A model generated the notes under the pieces. It was not told where the DNA came from and made no database searches. It saw nothing but the letters and a program-made list of their open reading frames with translations. From the NCBI GenBank assembly GCA_905182435.1, contig CAJJBN010000020.1, forward strand, positions 1 to 42,645: a stretch of DNA of 42,645 nt. Direction: 5' to 3'. Origin of the DNA: Opitutaceae bacterium BACL24 MAG-120322-bin51. GTDB lineage: Bacteria; Verrucomicrobiota; Verrucomicrobiia; Opitutales; Coraliomargaritaceae. How positions within the stretch are numbered: position 1 is the first letter of the stretch; each line of letters starts with the position of its first letter. The translations under genes and the position numbers were made by a program. Below are positions 15,016-24,506 of the stretch, in pieces.

Positions 15016-17662
15016 AGTGTGGTGTCGGCGTGTGATAGGTCGAGGCGGATGAGGTCTAAGAGTTCGTCATTGTTGAGCTCGGTCAACGATTTCTCGGCTC
15101 CTCCAGTTAAAATTTGATCGGCGGTGCTTTGTTTCTCCGAGATCATCCGGTCGATTTTTTCCTCAAGTGTGCCGCGGGTGATAAATTTATGCACCAGTAC
15201 GTTGCGCTTTTGGCCGATGCGGAAGGCGCGGTCGGTGGCTTGGTTCTCGATCGCGGGATTCCACCAACGGTCAAAGTGCACGACGTGGTTGGCGGCGGTG
15301 AGGTTGAGCCCGGTGCCGCCCGCTTTAAGTGAGAGGATGAAAAAGGGCGGGCCGTCTTCGCGCTGGAACTGGTCGACCATTTGTTGGCGTTGTTTGATCG
15401 GCGTGCCGCCGTGTAAGACCAGGCCGCTGCGGCCAAAGATGGCGGCGAGGCAGTCGGCCAGCGGCTCGGTCATTTCGCGGAATTGGGTGAAGATCAGCAC
15501 CTTCTCGCCGCGCGATTCGATCTGGCTGCCAAGTTCGGCTAGCCGCAGGAACTTGGCGCTGTGCTTGGCCGCGTATTCACCGGCGCCTGTCAGTTGGTCG
15601 GGGTGGTTGCAGATCTGCTTGAAGCGCATTAGGTAGCTGAGCACGAGCCCCTTGCGCTGGATGCCTGTGGTCGCTGCCAGCTCTTGTTTGAGTGTTTTGA
15701 CGGTGTGCTGATAGAGCTTCGCTTGCTCTGCGCTGAGCCCACAAAAGACTTTCATCTCGGTCTTGTCCGGCAAGTCACTGATGATTGACTTGTCGGTCTT
15801 GAGACGGCGCAAAATATATGGGCTGACCAGTCGGCGAAGCGGCGCGTAGTGCTCACCAGTTGATTGACTCAGGCCTTGGGCGAACCTTGCAAATTGTCCC
15901 GAGCTGCCGAGTAGGCCGGGGTTAATGAAGTCAAACAAGGACCACAGGTCGCCGAGGGTGTTTTCGATCGGCGTGCCAGTCAGGGCAATGCGGGCCTCTG
16001 CTTTCAGTGCGCGGACGGCTTTGCTCTGGCGGGACGTGTGATTTTTGATCGCCTGCGCTTCGTCCAGCGCTACCCAGCTCCAGTCGGTCTGCGCTGGCCA
16101 GTCGAGGCGGCTGAGCATGCCGTAGGTGGTGATGACGAGATCTGCGTTCGCAAGCTGCTCGGTGGGTGCGGTCTGTAGCATGGCCTTGGCGCACTCGGAT
16201 GGGTGTGCGATGAACAGACGCAGGGAGGGCGCGAATGTTTCGGCTTCGCGCTGCCAGTTGCCAATCAGGGAGGCGGGCACCACCAGCAGTGCCGCTGCGG
16301 CGTGTGGGGTTTGTTGCTGTTTGCGCAGTAAGGCCGCCAGTAGCTGGATCGTTTTGCCGAGGCCCATGTCGTCTGCCAAGCACGCGCCGAGGCCTGTTTG
16401 CGTGCACAGCCACAGCCAGTCGAGGCCGGCTTGCTGGTAGGGGCGCAGTGTGGCGTTGCAAGCGTGGTCAGGCGTGGCGCGAGTTGCGCGGGGTCTTTGA
16501 GTTGTTGCAGTAGTTCGGTCAGCGCTTCGCCCGCTTCGGCAAAGGCCCATTCGTGGAGGATTTCGCTGGTATCGCCGCTCGAGGCTAAGTCGGCAGGTGC
16601 ACCCGCTAGCCAACGCATGCCTGTGGCGAAGGAGATGTCGCCGTGCGCTGCGATCCGGCGCCAATGGGCGAGGGCTTGCTGTAACTTCTCGCGGTCGACT
16701 TCGACCCATTGCCCGCGCAGCAGGATCAGTCCGTCGTCGCCAGCCAAGAGTGCTTCGATTTCTTCGGTACTGAGCGCGTGGCCATCGACTTCCACATTGA
16801 GTGTGACATCGAGCAGGCCGTATTCACCGACGGAACTACGTTTGGCCGAGCCGATCTTGGCGGCGACTTGTGGGCGACGGGTGCGCTTTTTCCACCAATC
16901 TGGCAGGCGCACGAGCAGGCCGGCGTCTTCGAGTTCGGGTACGCTTTGCAGAAACTGGTAGGCTTCCGCGGGAAGCCAGACGAGAGGATGATAGATGTCC
17001 TGCGTCTCGACTAGGTCGGCGAGGAGTTTGCACTGTTTGCTGGCGGTGTGGATCGGTGCGAGCAGTTTGAGTAGGGCGGCCTTGTTGTTGGCGCCCGCGT
17101 ATTCTTTGAGCGCTTTGCCGAGGGGAACTTGCTGCAGGCGACCGCTTTTGCTGAGGCCCGATGCATACGATGCCATGAAGGCGAATGGATACTCTGGGTC
17201 ACTGTTGTTTTCGGCGAGATGCAGGGTAACGCGGCCGACACGTGACCACAGTGGGGCGTGCGTTGCGAGCAGGCTGGTTAAATCGGGCTTCGATTTCGAG
17301 CTGTGCACGTGTCCAATCGAGGAGTCGTTGCCAGAGCGCTCGCAGCACGTCGAGGCTCAGGTATTCCGCGCCGCGTATCGGGGGTGCATTGAGGATAATG
17401 TCTGAGAGTTCGCCCGCAGCGGGTGGATCGACCTGTAGTTCGTTTTCGCGATCCGCAGGGGCTTGGCAGAGCGCGCGGATGAAGTGCTCGGTGAATCCCT
17501 TCCAATACAGCACGGAGGCATCGACTTCCGGCGACAGCTTTTGGCCTGCGATACGGAGAAGGCCTGCCGCCTCCGAACTCGTCGGAACACGGCTAACTCT
17601 TTGCGTGCGTCGTCGCGGCAAATGACGATGCCGTGTGGCGTGAGTTCGAGTTGGCTGTGCAT
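15012..17662 (-). CDS. SNF2-type DEAD/DEAH helicase, interrupted by three frameshifts
   Basis: SWI2/SNF2 family ATPase of about 880 residues once three breaks are bridged. The start MHSQLELTPHGIVICRDD at 17662 runs to about 17580. A second frame carries SSEAAGLLRIAGQKLSPEVD to about 17280. The third carries TSLLATHAPLWSRVGRVTLH to about 16460. The last frame carries the ATPase: LRPYQQAGLDWLWLC, Walker A DDMGLGKTIQLLAALL, Walker B WVALDEAQAIKN (DEAQ), LTGTPIENTLGDLWSLFDF, and the C-terminal lobe with LSLKAGGTGLNLTAANHVVH and DRAFRIGQKRNVLVHKF. It ends overlapping the SWIM gene. Either the gene is decaying or the sequence has indel errors; the intact motifs favour errors. Confidence 0.87.
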
Positions 17663-17771
17663 CCTGAGAATTAGGAATTAGGACGGAGGTCTGCCGGAGA
17701 AGGCGAAGCAATTAGGCGGAGGTCTTATTCTTAATCATACTCTTAATCGTAAACCTACTCTTATTTTAAGC

Positions 17772-18080
17772 CTATTTGGGGAGTGTGCCTGTTTTGCGTA
17801 GCTTCCAGTAGTCTGGACGCCGCTTGAAGTGAGCAACGGCAAGGATGTGAATGATGTCCGTTTCAATTCGATAAATAATCCCATATGGGAAGCGCTCTAT
17901 TATATATCGACGATAGTTTTGGTCTAAAAGTCGCGAACGATGAGGGCAGCGCTTTGTTTCTTGGATCGATGTGTGATCGATTGCGACGAATGCTTGCCCC
18001 AAGCCAGGGACTTTTGATTCGTAGTGAATCTGCGCGTCTTTGACTTCTTTAAGGACGCCAGATGCAAAGACCACTTGCAT
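17772..18080 (-). CDS. RelE/ParE family toxin
   Basis: A 102-residue protein of the RelE/ParE superfamily (plasmid stabilisation type). Typical features are VVFASGVLKEVKDAQIHYES at the N-terminus, a central RRYIIERFPYGIIYRIETD and the end ILAVAHFKRRPDYWK. RelE-like members cleave mRNA on the ribosome; ParE-like members poison gyrase. The subgroup with this C-terminus (AHxxRxPxYW) is closer to ParE. The antitoxin gene ends three bases upstream of its ATG. Confidence 0.85.
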   Translation of the reverse strand: MQVVFASGVLKEVKDAQIHYESKVPGLGQAFVAIDHTSIQETKRCPHRSRLLDQNYRRYIIERFPYGIIYRIETDIIHILAVAHFKRRPDYWKLRKTGTLPK

Positions 18081-18083
18081 GTG

Positions 18084-18305
18084 TTATTGCGCGAGTGCTT
18101 TGAAAAAATCGTCTTCGCTTAAGCCTGTGTCGCTGCCATCTTTGAGTGCTTGATAGCGTTGCTCCGCGACTGCCAACCATTCTGCATCTGTTGAATTGAG
18201 GTTCTGTGGGCTTAAGGTGCGAAACAGATGGCTTGCCAAACGTTCACGGTCTTGGTCGGAAAGCGCCATTGCTTGTGCTTCAACTGCTTGTAGTTCCGGT
18301 TGCAT
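18084..18305 (-). CDS. Addiction-module antitoxin (PF09720-like)
   Basis: A 73-residue protein starting MQPELQAVEAQAMALSDQDR and continuing RERLASHLFRTL, then DAEWLAVAEQRYQALKDG and a C-terminal toxin-wrapping segment. This matches the short helical addiction-module antitoxins paired with ParE-like toxins. The open frame extends another 60 codons upstream to 18485, but that part is encoded by the REP repeat of array 2, so I chose the ATG at 18305. The repeat therefore occupies the promoter region of this toxin-antitoxin pair. Confidence 0.8.
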   Translation of the reverse strand: MQPELQAVEAQAMALSDQDRERLASHLFRTLSPQNLNSTDAEWLAVAEQRYQALKDGSDTGLSEDDFFKALAQ

Positions 18306-18375
18306 ATCGACCAATCTAGTTGAGATGCATGGACATGCAAATTGAATTTTCGCATTTGGCTTAGTGCTGAAAAAA

Positions 18376-19266
18376 GGTTCATCGTCGATTAGCGGGAAAG
18401 GCATAGATGGACGGTGGCTTTGCTTCTGGCTCTTGGGAGGGACGACCTCCGTGTCGTCCGGTACCGATGCGGGAGAGGCTGACACGACTAACAGCGCATA
18501 GAGAATCTTAGATTTTTATATTATTTCTAAACTGCTGGCGGTCGACACGGAGGTCGACCCTCCCCCAACAGAATCGCCCAACCCCTACAGAATCGCGGGA
18601 TCAACCCGCTCGCTACAGTATTTGCTTCTAGCTCTTGGGAGGGACGACCTCCGTGTCGTCCGGTACCGATGCGGGAGAGGCTGACACGACTAACAGCGCA
18701 TAGAGAATCTTAGATTTTCATATTATTTCTAAACTGCTGGCGGTCGACACGGAGGTCGACCCTCCCCCAACAGAATCGCCCAACCCCTACAGAATCGCGG
18801 GATCAACCCGCTCGCTACAGTATTTGCTTCTAGCTCTTGGGAGGGACGACCTCCGTGTCGTCTCCGGTACCGATGCGGAAGAGGCTGACACGACTAACAG
18901 CGCATAGAGAATCTTAGATTTTCATATTATTTCTAAACTGCTGGCGGTCGACACGGAGGTCGACCCTCCCCAACAGAATAGCCCAACCCCTACAGAATCG
19001 CGGGATCAACCCGCTCGCTACAGTATTTGCTTCTAGCTCTTGGGAGGGACGACCTCCGTGTCGTCCGTACCGATGCGGAAGAGGCTGACACGACTAACAG
19101 CGCATAGAGAATCTTAGATTTTCATATTATTTCTAAACTGCTGGCGGTCGACACGGAGGTCGACCCTCCCCAACAGAATCGCCCAACCCCTACAGAATCG
19201 CGGGATCAACCCGCTCGCTACAGTATTTGCTTCTAGCTCTTGGGAGGGACGACCTCTGTGTCGTCC
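18376..19266. repeat. Hairpin array 2: 200-203-bp composite units with REP variants A and inverted B
   Basis: Variant A heads (GGGAGG) start at 18435, 18637, 18839, 19042 and 19242; inverted variant B arms (GGTCGAC) start at 18540, 18742, 18946 and 19146. The A to B distance is about 105 bases and is filled by the same AT-rich spacer as in array 1. Between B and the next A is a segment with a GCGGG-ATCAA-CCCGC hairpin. The entry sequence upstream of the first A copies 1916-1990. Single-base changes and a 2-base insertion (third A) show drift. No gene is visible. Confidence 0.92.
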
Positions 19267-19675
19267 ACTGTCAGCACCACTATGTTTTCTATCTGCAAGC
19301 AAACCCCCCCCCCCCCCTGCAAGCAAACCATGCCAGTCAGGCCATCATTCTGGCTGTTTTTCACGAACAGATGGATTGTCTTACGCGATTGAGAAATCGC
19401 TTGGAGTGATACAATTGGACACGCGCAGGAGGGGCGAGGGCTGAGACTTGAGGCTGAGACTTGAGGGCTGAGACTTGAAGGCTGAGACTTGAGGGCTGAG
19501 ATCGGTGGCAGTGCTTAATCTAATCCTACTCTTAATCGTAATCCTACTCATTTTTGCATTCTGAGGGAGATTGTTGGGAGATTAGGATTATGATTACGAT
19601 TACGATTATGAGTGGGGCCACCCGCGGTGCGTCTTTGAACTTGCTTGAAGAGATGGGTGCGCCTAGGCATTGTAC
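19267..19675. repeat. Poly-C tract and minisatellites between array 2 and the next gene
   Basis: A run of 14 C at 19304-19317 is bracketed by direct copies of TGCAAGCAAAC. At about 19439-19502 there are four to five copies of a 15-17-base unit GGCTGAGACTTGAGG. Around 19515-19610 the sequence is dominated by TAATCC/TAATCG hexamers in both orientations, similar to 17726-17765 behind the SNF2 gene. I see no gene here. Confidence 0.8.
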
Positions 19676-20047
19676 ATGGATAAATTTGACGAACTTTTTG
19701 ACCTTCAGAACGCGTTGAACAAGCGCATCGGCGTAGACACCGACAATATGTCGGACGAAGAAAAGACCAAGTGGGTGTTGAACTACACACGCGCGATGCA
19801 GCAGGAAATGTCTGAGCTGATTGATTCGGTGCCCTGGAAGTGGTGGGCGAAATATCAGGAATTCGACGAGCAGAATGCCAAGGTCGAAGTAGTGGACCTG
19901 TTTCACTTCGTGATCTCATTGGCTCAGGTGCTCGGTATGACTCCAGAGGATGTGCACGCCGCCTACACCAAAAAGAACAAGGTCAATCATGATCGCCAAG
20001 AGAGTGGTTACGTCGCCAAAGACGAAGACGACTCACGGCACATCTAG
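19676..20047 (+). CDS. MazG/dUTPase_2-like all-alpha NTP pyrophosphohydrolase
   Basis: A 123-residue protein from the ATG at 19676 (a TTG at 19670 is possible). It resembles the all-alpha NTP pyrophosphatase superfamily, in particular dimeric dUTPases: LQNALNKRIG at the N-terminus, EMSELIDSVPWKWW (ExxE-type metal site with the WKWW aromatic motif) and NAKVEVVDLFHFVISLAQ (ExxD-type). It probably hydrolyses dUTP or a similar nucleotide to its monophosphate, keeping uracil out of DNA. It stands alone between repeats and the CPBP gene. Confidence 0.78.
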   Translation: MDKFDELFDLQNALNKRIGVDTDNMSDEEKTKWVLNYTRAMQQEMSELIDSVPWKWWAKYQEFDEQNAKVEVVDLFHFVISLAQVLGMTPEDVHAAYTKKNKVNHDRQESGYVAKDEDDSRHI

Positions 20048-20152
20048 TCGCGAAGCGATTAAGTGAGAGTGAGGAGTGAGAGTGAGAAGTAAGTGACGGA
20101 TTAGGTCTGAGCTTTTATCAGTCATCCGCCATGATTAATTAGGCATCTTTTT

Positions 20153-20761
20153 ATGAACGAATCTCCTTTTATGGTCTTACTCTACGTCGGCGTCGCTGCC
20201 TACGTGGGTTACATGTATTGGGGAGACTATCAGTCGAACCAGGCCTCGGAGCAGCCTGATCCTCGGGGGATGCCGGGTGCGACTTCGGCTTCGTGGGGGC
20301 TGTATGGCATCGGAGTGATTGGTGCGTTGTTGATTTTGGCTGCCGAGACCGGCGGTGAAATTGCTTTGGGTATCGCCTCAGAGCAGAGCGAGATGGTGTG
20401 GTATTTCGTATTCGCGATCCTCGGTGCGGGGATTGTGGAGGAAGTGATTTTTCGCGGCTATTTGGTGGTGGACAGCAAAGGACGTGCGGCGCTGATCGGC
20501 AGCTGTGTCGGCTTCTCGTTGATTTTTGCCATCATTCATGGCCACTTCTGGAGCAATGAAGAGGGCCAAGCCTTTGCGTGGACTTTCACCACCAAGGCCT
20601 TTTTTACGACGGGGATCTTATTGGCGAATTCGCTCTGGTTTTACGCCCTGCGCTTTGGCCCGTGGAATAAGAATCGCTCGCTGTTTCCCTGTATGCTGGC
20701 GCATGCCGCGAGTAACTTCGGCGTGTTTGCCGTGAAGTGGGCGCAGGGCTTTGTTGTTTAG
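20153..20761 (+). CDS. CPBP family intramembrane glutamic endopeptidase
   Basis: A 202-residue membrane protein with several hydrophobic segments (residues about 5-22, 45-65, 80-100, 120-140, 155-175). It has the CPBP/Abi signature: GAGIVEEVIFRGYLV (EExxxR), IIHGHFW and the last motif MLAHAASNFGVFA. The family includes CAAX-type prenyl proteases and bacteriocin self-immunity proteins; specific substrates are rarely known. Its stop overlaps by four bases the stop of the convergent AttH gene. Confidence 0.87.
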   Translation: MNESPFMVLLYVGVAAYVGYMYWGDYQSNQASEQPDPRGMPGATSASWGLYGIGVIGALLILAAETGGEIALGIASEQSEMVWYFVFAILGAGIVEEVIFRGYLVVDSKGRAALIGSCVGFSLIFAIIHGHFWSNEEGQAFAWTFTTKAFFTTGILLANSLWFYALRFGPWNKNRSLFPCMLAHAASNFGVFAVKWAQGFVV

Positions 20762-21906
20762 TTGAGCTTGCCGCCGAGACCGTCGCCGTATCCGGCGAGT
20801 TCTAGGTAGGCTTGGCCGATACGCTCGCCTTGTGCATCAAACACATCGCAGGCGCCTTCCCAGTAGGCATTGCTGCTGTCATTGCCGGTAAACTCTTGAT
20901 CGGCTAGCTTCGGGCGTAGGTGGTAGGTCTCCAACTTATTGGAAGTCGGATTAGTAGCCAGAATCTTGACTTCAGTTGGATAGCGAAGCCCGGTGTGTGG
21001 GCTGGTCCAAGTGCTGACCGTCTGCCATTCGAAGGCATCGGCGTAGACCGAATGATGTTGACCGAGAGCATCGATCCAATACACCGCGGACCATGGATCG
21101 CTGCCGCCATTGGGACGGCGCAGTCGGTAGGCTTTTAACTCGGTGCCATTGTCCAATTGAATCGCAGTCCAGTCCCAGCCCTGCAAATCGCCGCCCAGTT
21201 GACTGGATGAAATTTCGTGGTCCATCCATGCCGTGCCTTTCAATGCGATGGTGGTGTCGCCACGTGTGAGGCTGCCTGTCACGTCGAGTCGCGAATACGT
21301 CCAATACCAACTCACTGCTGCGGGGTCTGCACCTTTGCGGCTCAAGCCGCGTTCGCCAAAAATCAACATGGGTTTACGCGGCGTCATGGTCAGCGTTAAG
21401 CGCGTGTCGTTGGGATAATTGAGCTGCATCTCCATCACCTGCGCAGGTTCATTCCACTGCGCGCTGATCGGCCCCGCGGAAATCTGTAGGCCGTGCTCGG
21501 CGACATTGGCTTGCCAGCCATTGCGGACGATTCGCTCCGTGTGAATATAGCGTTGCTGGGAGATATCACTCAAGGCGAGGTGCGACATGTATAACTGACT
21601 ACGGCCGAAATGCGCGTCATCGATTGCATCCGACTGCTGCGGATCGCCCGCAAGTCGGAACACGGTCGATTGAAATCCGAAGGTCTCGTCCGAATCGATC
21701 GCTTCCAAATGCCCCACCCAATACCACCATTCGATTGCATACTCTGGATGGGCGCCGAGGTCTTTGGGTAAGTTCGGTTGATAATCGGGCTGTGGGACGC
21801 GATAGCCTTTGTCCGTAACGGCGGGCGGTTGTATCCACTGTAACTCCGCCCAGAGGGAGTTGAACGCCAAGGTGTATAGAATGATTAGAAGACGCCACAT
21901 ATGCAT
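20758..21906 (-). CDS. AttH/CrtC-like lipocalin-domain secreted protein
   Basis: Exported protein of 382 residues with a signal peptide (MHMWRLLIILYTLAFNSLWA). The two lipocalin-like domains of the AttH/carotenoid 1,2-hydratase family are marked by AIEWWYWVGHLEA, FGFQSTVFRL, LSRKGADPAAVSWYWTYSR, MDHEISSSQLGGDLQGWDW and GTELKAYRLRR. In Agrobacterium AttH is encoded with an ABC transporter (attEFG). Here the ATG overlaps the stop of the permease gene (TAATG), so the same partnership holds. A periplasmic lipid or isoprenoid carrier is likely; carotenoid hydratase activity is not supported by context. Confidence 0.86.
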   Translation of the reverse strand: MHMWRLLIILYTLAFNSLWAELQWIQPPAVTDKGYRVPQPDYQPNLPKDLGAHPEYAIEWWYWVGHLEAIDSDETFGFQSTVFRLAGDPQQSDAIDDAHFGRSQLYMSHLALSDISQQRYIHTERIVRNGWQANVAEHGLQISAGPISAQWNEPAQVMEMQLNYPNDTRLTLTMTPRKPMLIFGERGLSRKGADPAAVSWYWTYSRLDVTGSLTRGDTTIALKGTAWMDHEISSSQLGGDLQGWDWTAIQLDNGTELKAYRLRRPNGGSDPWSAVYWIDALGQHHSVYADAFEWQTVSTWTSPHTGLRYPTEVKILATNPTSNKLETYHLRPKLADQEFTGNDSSNAYWEGACDVFDAQGERIGQAYLELAGYGDGLGGKLN

Positions 21907-24491
21907 TATCTCTTTTTATGCCACCAGGCAGCTGTGCCGACTCCGCAAATAAAACCAGTCGCGACCATCACGACCCCCAGTAGAGCAAAGCTGCCGAGCG
22001 GTAGTTGCCATAGCAGCGACCAGCCAAAGGATTGCACATTGATGACTTTGATCAAGATCGCTCCCAGCGCGAGGCCCATCAGGGTGCCGCTGATGTATGC
22101 TGCTAAGGCGATACCAGCGCCTTCGATCCCGGCGGTCAGTAGTAATTTTTTATAACTGATGCCGAGTTGTTTTAAAGTGCGCCAGGTTTGCGCAGATTCC
22201 TCAAAGATCGCCATCAGGCCCAATAAAAGGCCGATAAAGGCGACCGTGATGCCGATCCCATTTAGGGCGGCGGTGACCCGAAAGGTATCATTGAAAATTC
22301 CCAACGCCAAGGTGCGCAGCTCCTGCGAATTGCGGAAGTCGAGCCCGGGATATTCTAGGCGCAGGCGATCTCTGACTGTATTCACTGCAACATCAGGCTG
22401 TAAATAAAGCGTGGTGTTGATGGCACGCTGGCGCTGAGTCCATTCCTGCCAGATGGGTACATCGACCACCGCCGAGCCAAACTCGTTGCCGTAATCCGCG
22501 AAGATGCCCATCACTGCCACTTGTCGCGGGCCGGTCGCTGTGGACAGTTCGACGATTCCGCCATCCATCACATTAAAGCGCCGTGCAAATGTTTCGCTGA
22601 CGTAAGCCGGTTGCGCGTCGCCGATTTCAGTAAACGTCCCCGGGGCACGCAGCCAAATCTGTTCGACGCGGCCTTCTTGCCAAATGGAAAAATCAGCGCC
22701 TGCAAGCGTCGTCACACCAATGGGGCCCTCGACTTGCTCGATGTAGAGCGCATCCATAAATGCCAGCTCCGGAATTATTGATAGTGATTGTAGCACTTCA
22801 GGGGTGATACCATTCGCGTTACCCTGGCCAGTCACGCCGCGCTCGGAAACATACAAGTCGGCTTGAAAGCGGACATCGAACCACACCTCGATGGTGCCTC
22901 TGAAGCTGCCGACCATCTGAAACATGCCAGTGACCATGCTCACTGCGACGACTAATCCTGCCACGGCTAGCCGATGGCGACTCGAACCATCGGCCAAGCG
23001 ACTGACCGCGATTCGCCAAACCACGCGTGGGCTGAGCGGCTGGAGTAGCCGGGCGAGTCGGGTTAATAGCTGACCGGAGAGAAGTGCGCCAGCAAAGATC
23101 CAGCAGCCTGCCGCAAGAAATCCGCCAAGTGCCATCTTCGCCCCCCCTGCTAGTTGCGAGGGCGGTATGAGCAGCGCCAAGCCACCAAGCACCAACAAAC
23201 TTAAGCCAATCTGGGGTCGACGCAGCCATGCGAAGCCCGGCGACCAATCGCCACGCGCCAGAATTTGTGCCGGCGGTGTTTGCATCGCATCACGCGCTGG
23301 TAGCCATCCTGCCAGTAAACTGAAACACATGCCCAGCGACAGCCCGATCCAGCAATCCTCAGCGCTCAGTTGAATCGCTTGGGTCGAGGTCGCGAAATAC
23401 AGCGCATTGACTGTATCGGCGAGCAGGTGCACCGCGCCCCATGCGAGCAAGTATCCGACGGCCAAGCCACCGATTGAGCCGAGCAATCCGATCAGGCTGG
23501 CCTCGAGTAAATTCAGGGCAAACAGCACGCGCGAACTCAGCCCGAGGCTCTTCAACGTCGCCATCTCTTGCCTGCGCCGCACGACTGCAGCATCGAGTGC
23601 TTGTAAAATTAGATAGGCCGCCACTAACATCGCGATCAGCGATAAGATCACCAAATTCAGGCGAAAGGCTTCGGTCATGCTGGCACGCTTTGCAGCTTGC
23701 TCAGCAGTGGCTTCTAATCGATACCCGTCTGGCAATTGTGCCTGAATGCGCGCCTCAATTGCGGCCAAAAAGTTTCGGTCCGCACGCTGACTCGTGTCCG
23801 CCACGACCACTTCAATGCGGTTCAATTCGGCCGGACGCTTTGCCCAGCGCTGAACCGAAGGCAGATCCGCGATCATTAGATCTTCCGGTAAATTATCTGC
23901 GGGGCTGCCTACGATGCCCGCCACTGTGATGGCGCGCAGCAGTCCGCCAAACACGATTTCAATGCGGTCGTCTTGTGCGAGTCCAGCACTGCGCGCTAAA
24001 CTGTGCGTGATCCACACTTGATCGCTTGGGCCGAGTGCTGACCACCAGTCACCGTTGCCATCAGAAATGTCGAAGCCGCGATCGAGGAAGTTAGGCAGAT
24101 TGCCGAGCGACAGTAGGTCGAGCCCGATGAGTCGTAATTGTTGTTGCGCCACGCCGGACTCATCCAGCAGCGCGACCGACGATTCAATCACTGGTACCAG
24201 ATGCCAATCGGGACTCGCCGCCACCGCTGCCAGCGACTCGAGGTCGTGACTGGAAATCGGTCCCTGCGCGGAGCGAATCAAAAAGTCGCTCTGCCCCGAG
24301 ACCGCTTCATTAAATAAAGAGAAATTAGCGGATGCCGCGCGAATGGCTTGGCGTATTCCGCTGAAGGCACCGACGCCGATCGAGACAATCGCGATGAGCA
24401 CGAGATAGCTGCCCCAACTGGTGCGCCAGTGCCGCAGCGACAGCTTGCGCAGTAACAGCAGGGCGACACGTGACTCTGTAAAAAACCGCAT
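21906..24491 (-). CDS. FtsX-like ABC transporter permease, large two-module form
   Basis: An 861-residue inner-membrane permease. It starts MRFFTESRVALLLLRKLSLRHW with a first transmembrane segment SYLVLIAIVSIGVGAFSGIR. A periplasmic region follows, then a first FtsX module at about residues 258-400 (LVILSLIAMLVAAYLILQAL, MATLKSLGLSSRVLFALNLL). A second exported stretch follows, and a second FtsX module ends the protein (ALNGIGITVAFIGLLLGLMA, WRTLKQLGISYKKLLLTAGI). This corresponds to AttF and AttG, or LolC/LolE halves, in one chain. ABC systems of this type (MacB/LolCDE group) move lipids or lipoproteins at the inner membrane rather than import solutes. It lies between its ATPase and AttH. 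Confidence 0.87.
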   Translation of the reverse strand: MRFFTESRVALLLLRKLSLRHWRTSWGSYLVLIAIVSIGVGAFSGIRQAIRAASANFSLFNEAVSGQSDFLIRSAQGPISSHDLESLAAVAASPDWHLVPVIESSVALLDESGVAQQQLRLIGLDLLSLGNLPNFLDRGFDISDGNGDWWSALGPSDQVWITHSLARSAGLAQDDRIEIVFGGLLRAITVAGIVGSPADNLPEDLMIADLPSVQRWAKRPAELNRIEVVVADTSQRADRNFLAAIEARIQAQLPDGYRLEATAEQAAKRASMTEAFRLNLVILSLIAMLVAAYLILQALDAAVVRRRQEMATLKSLGLSSRVLFALNLLEASLIGLLGSIGGLAVGYLLAWGAVHLLADTVNALYFATSTQAIQLSAEDCWIGLSLGMCFSLLAGWLPARDAMQTPPAQILARGDWSPGFAWLRRPQIGLSLLVLGGLALLIPPSQLAGGAKMALGGFLAAGCWIFAGALLSGQLLTRLARLLQPLSPRVVWRIAVSRLADGSSRHRLAVAGLVVAVSMVTGMFQMVGSFRGTIEVWFDVRFQADLYVSERGVTGQGNANGITPEVLQSLSIIPELAFMDALYIEQVEGPIGVTTLAGADFSIWQEGRVEQIWLRAPGTFTEIGDAQPAYVSETFARRFNVMDGGIVELSTATGPRQVAVMGIFADYGNEFGSAVVDVPIWQEWTQRQRAINTTLYLQPDVAVNTVRDRLRLEYPGLDFRNSQELRTLALGIFNDTFRVTAALNGIGITVAFIGLLLGLMAIFEESAQTWRTLKQLGISYKKLLLTAGIEGAGIALAAYISGTLMGLALGAILIKVINVQSFGWSLLWQLPLGSFALLGVVMVATGFICGVGTAAWWHKKR

Positions 24492-24506
24492 AATTCTGGC
24501 GCTTGC

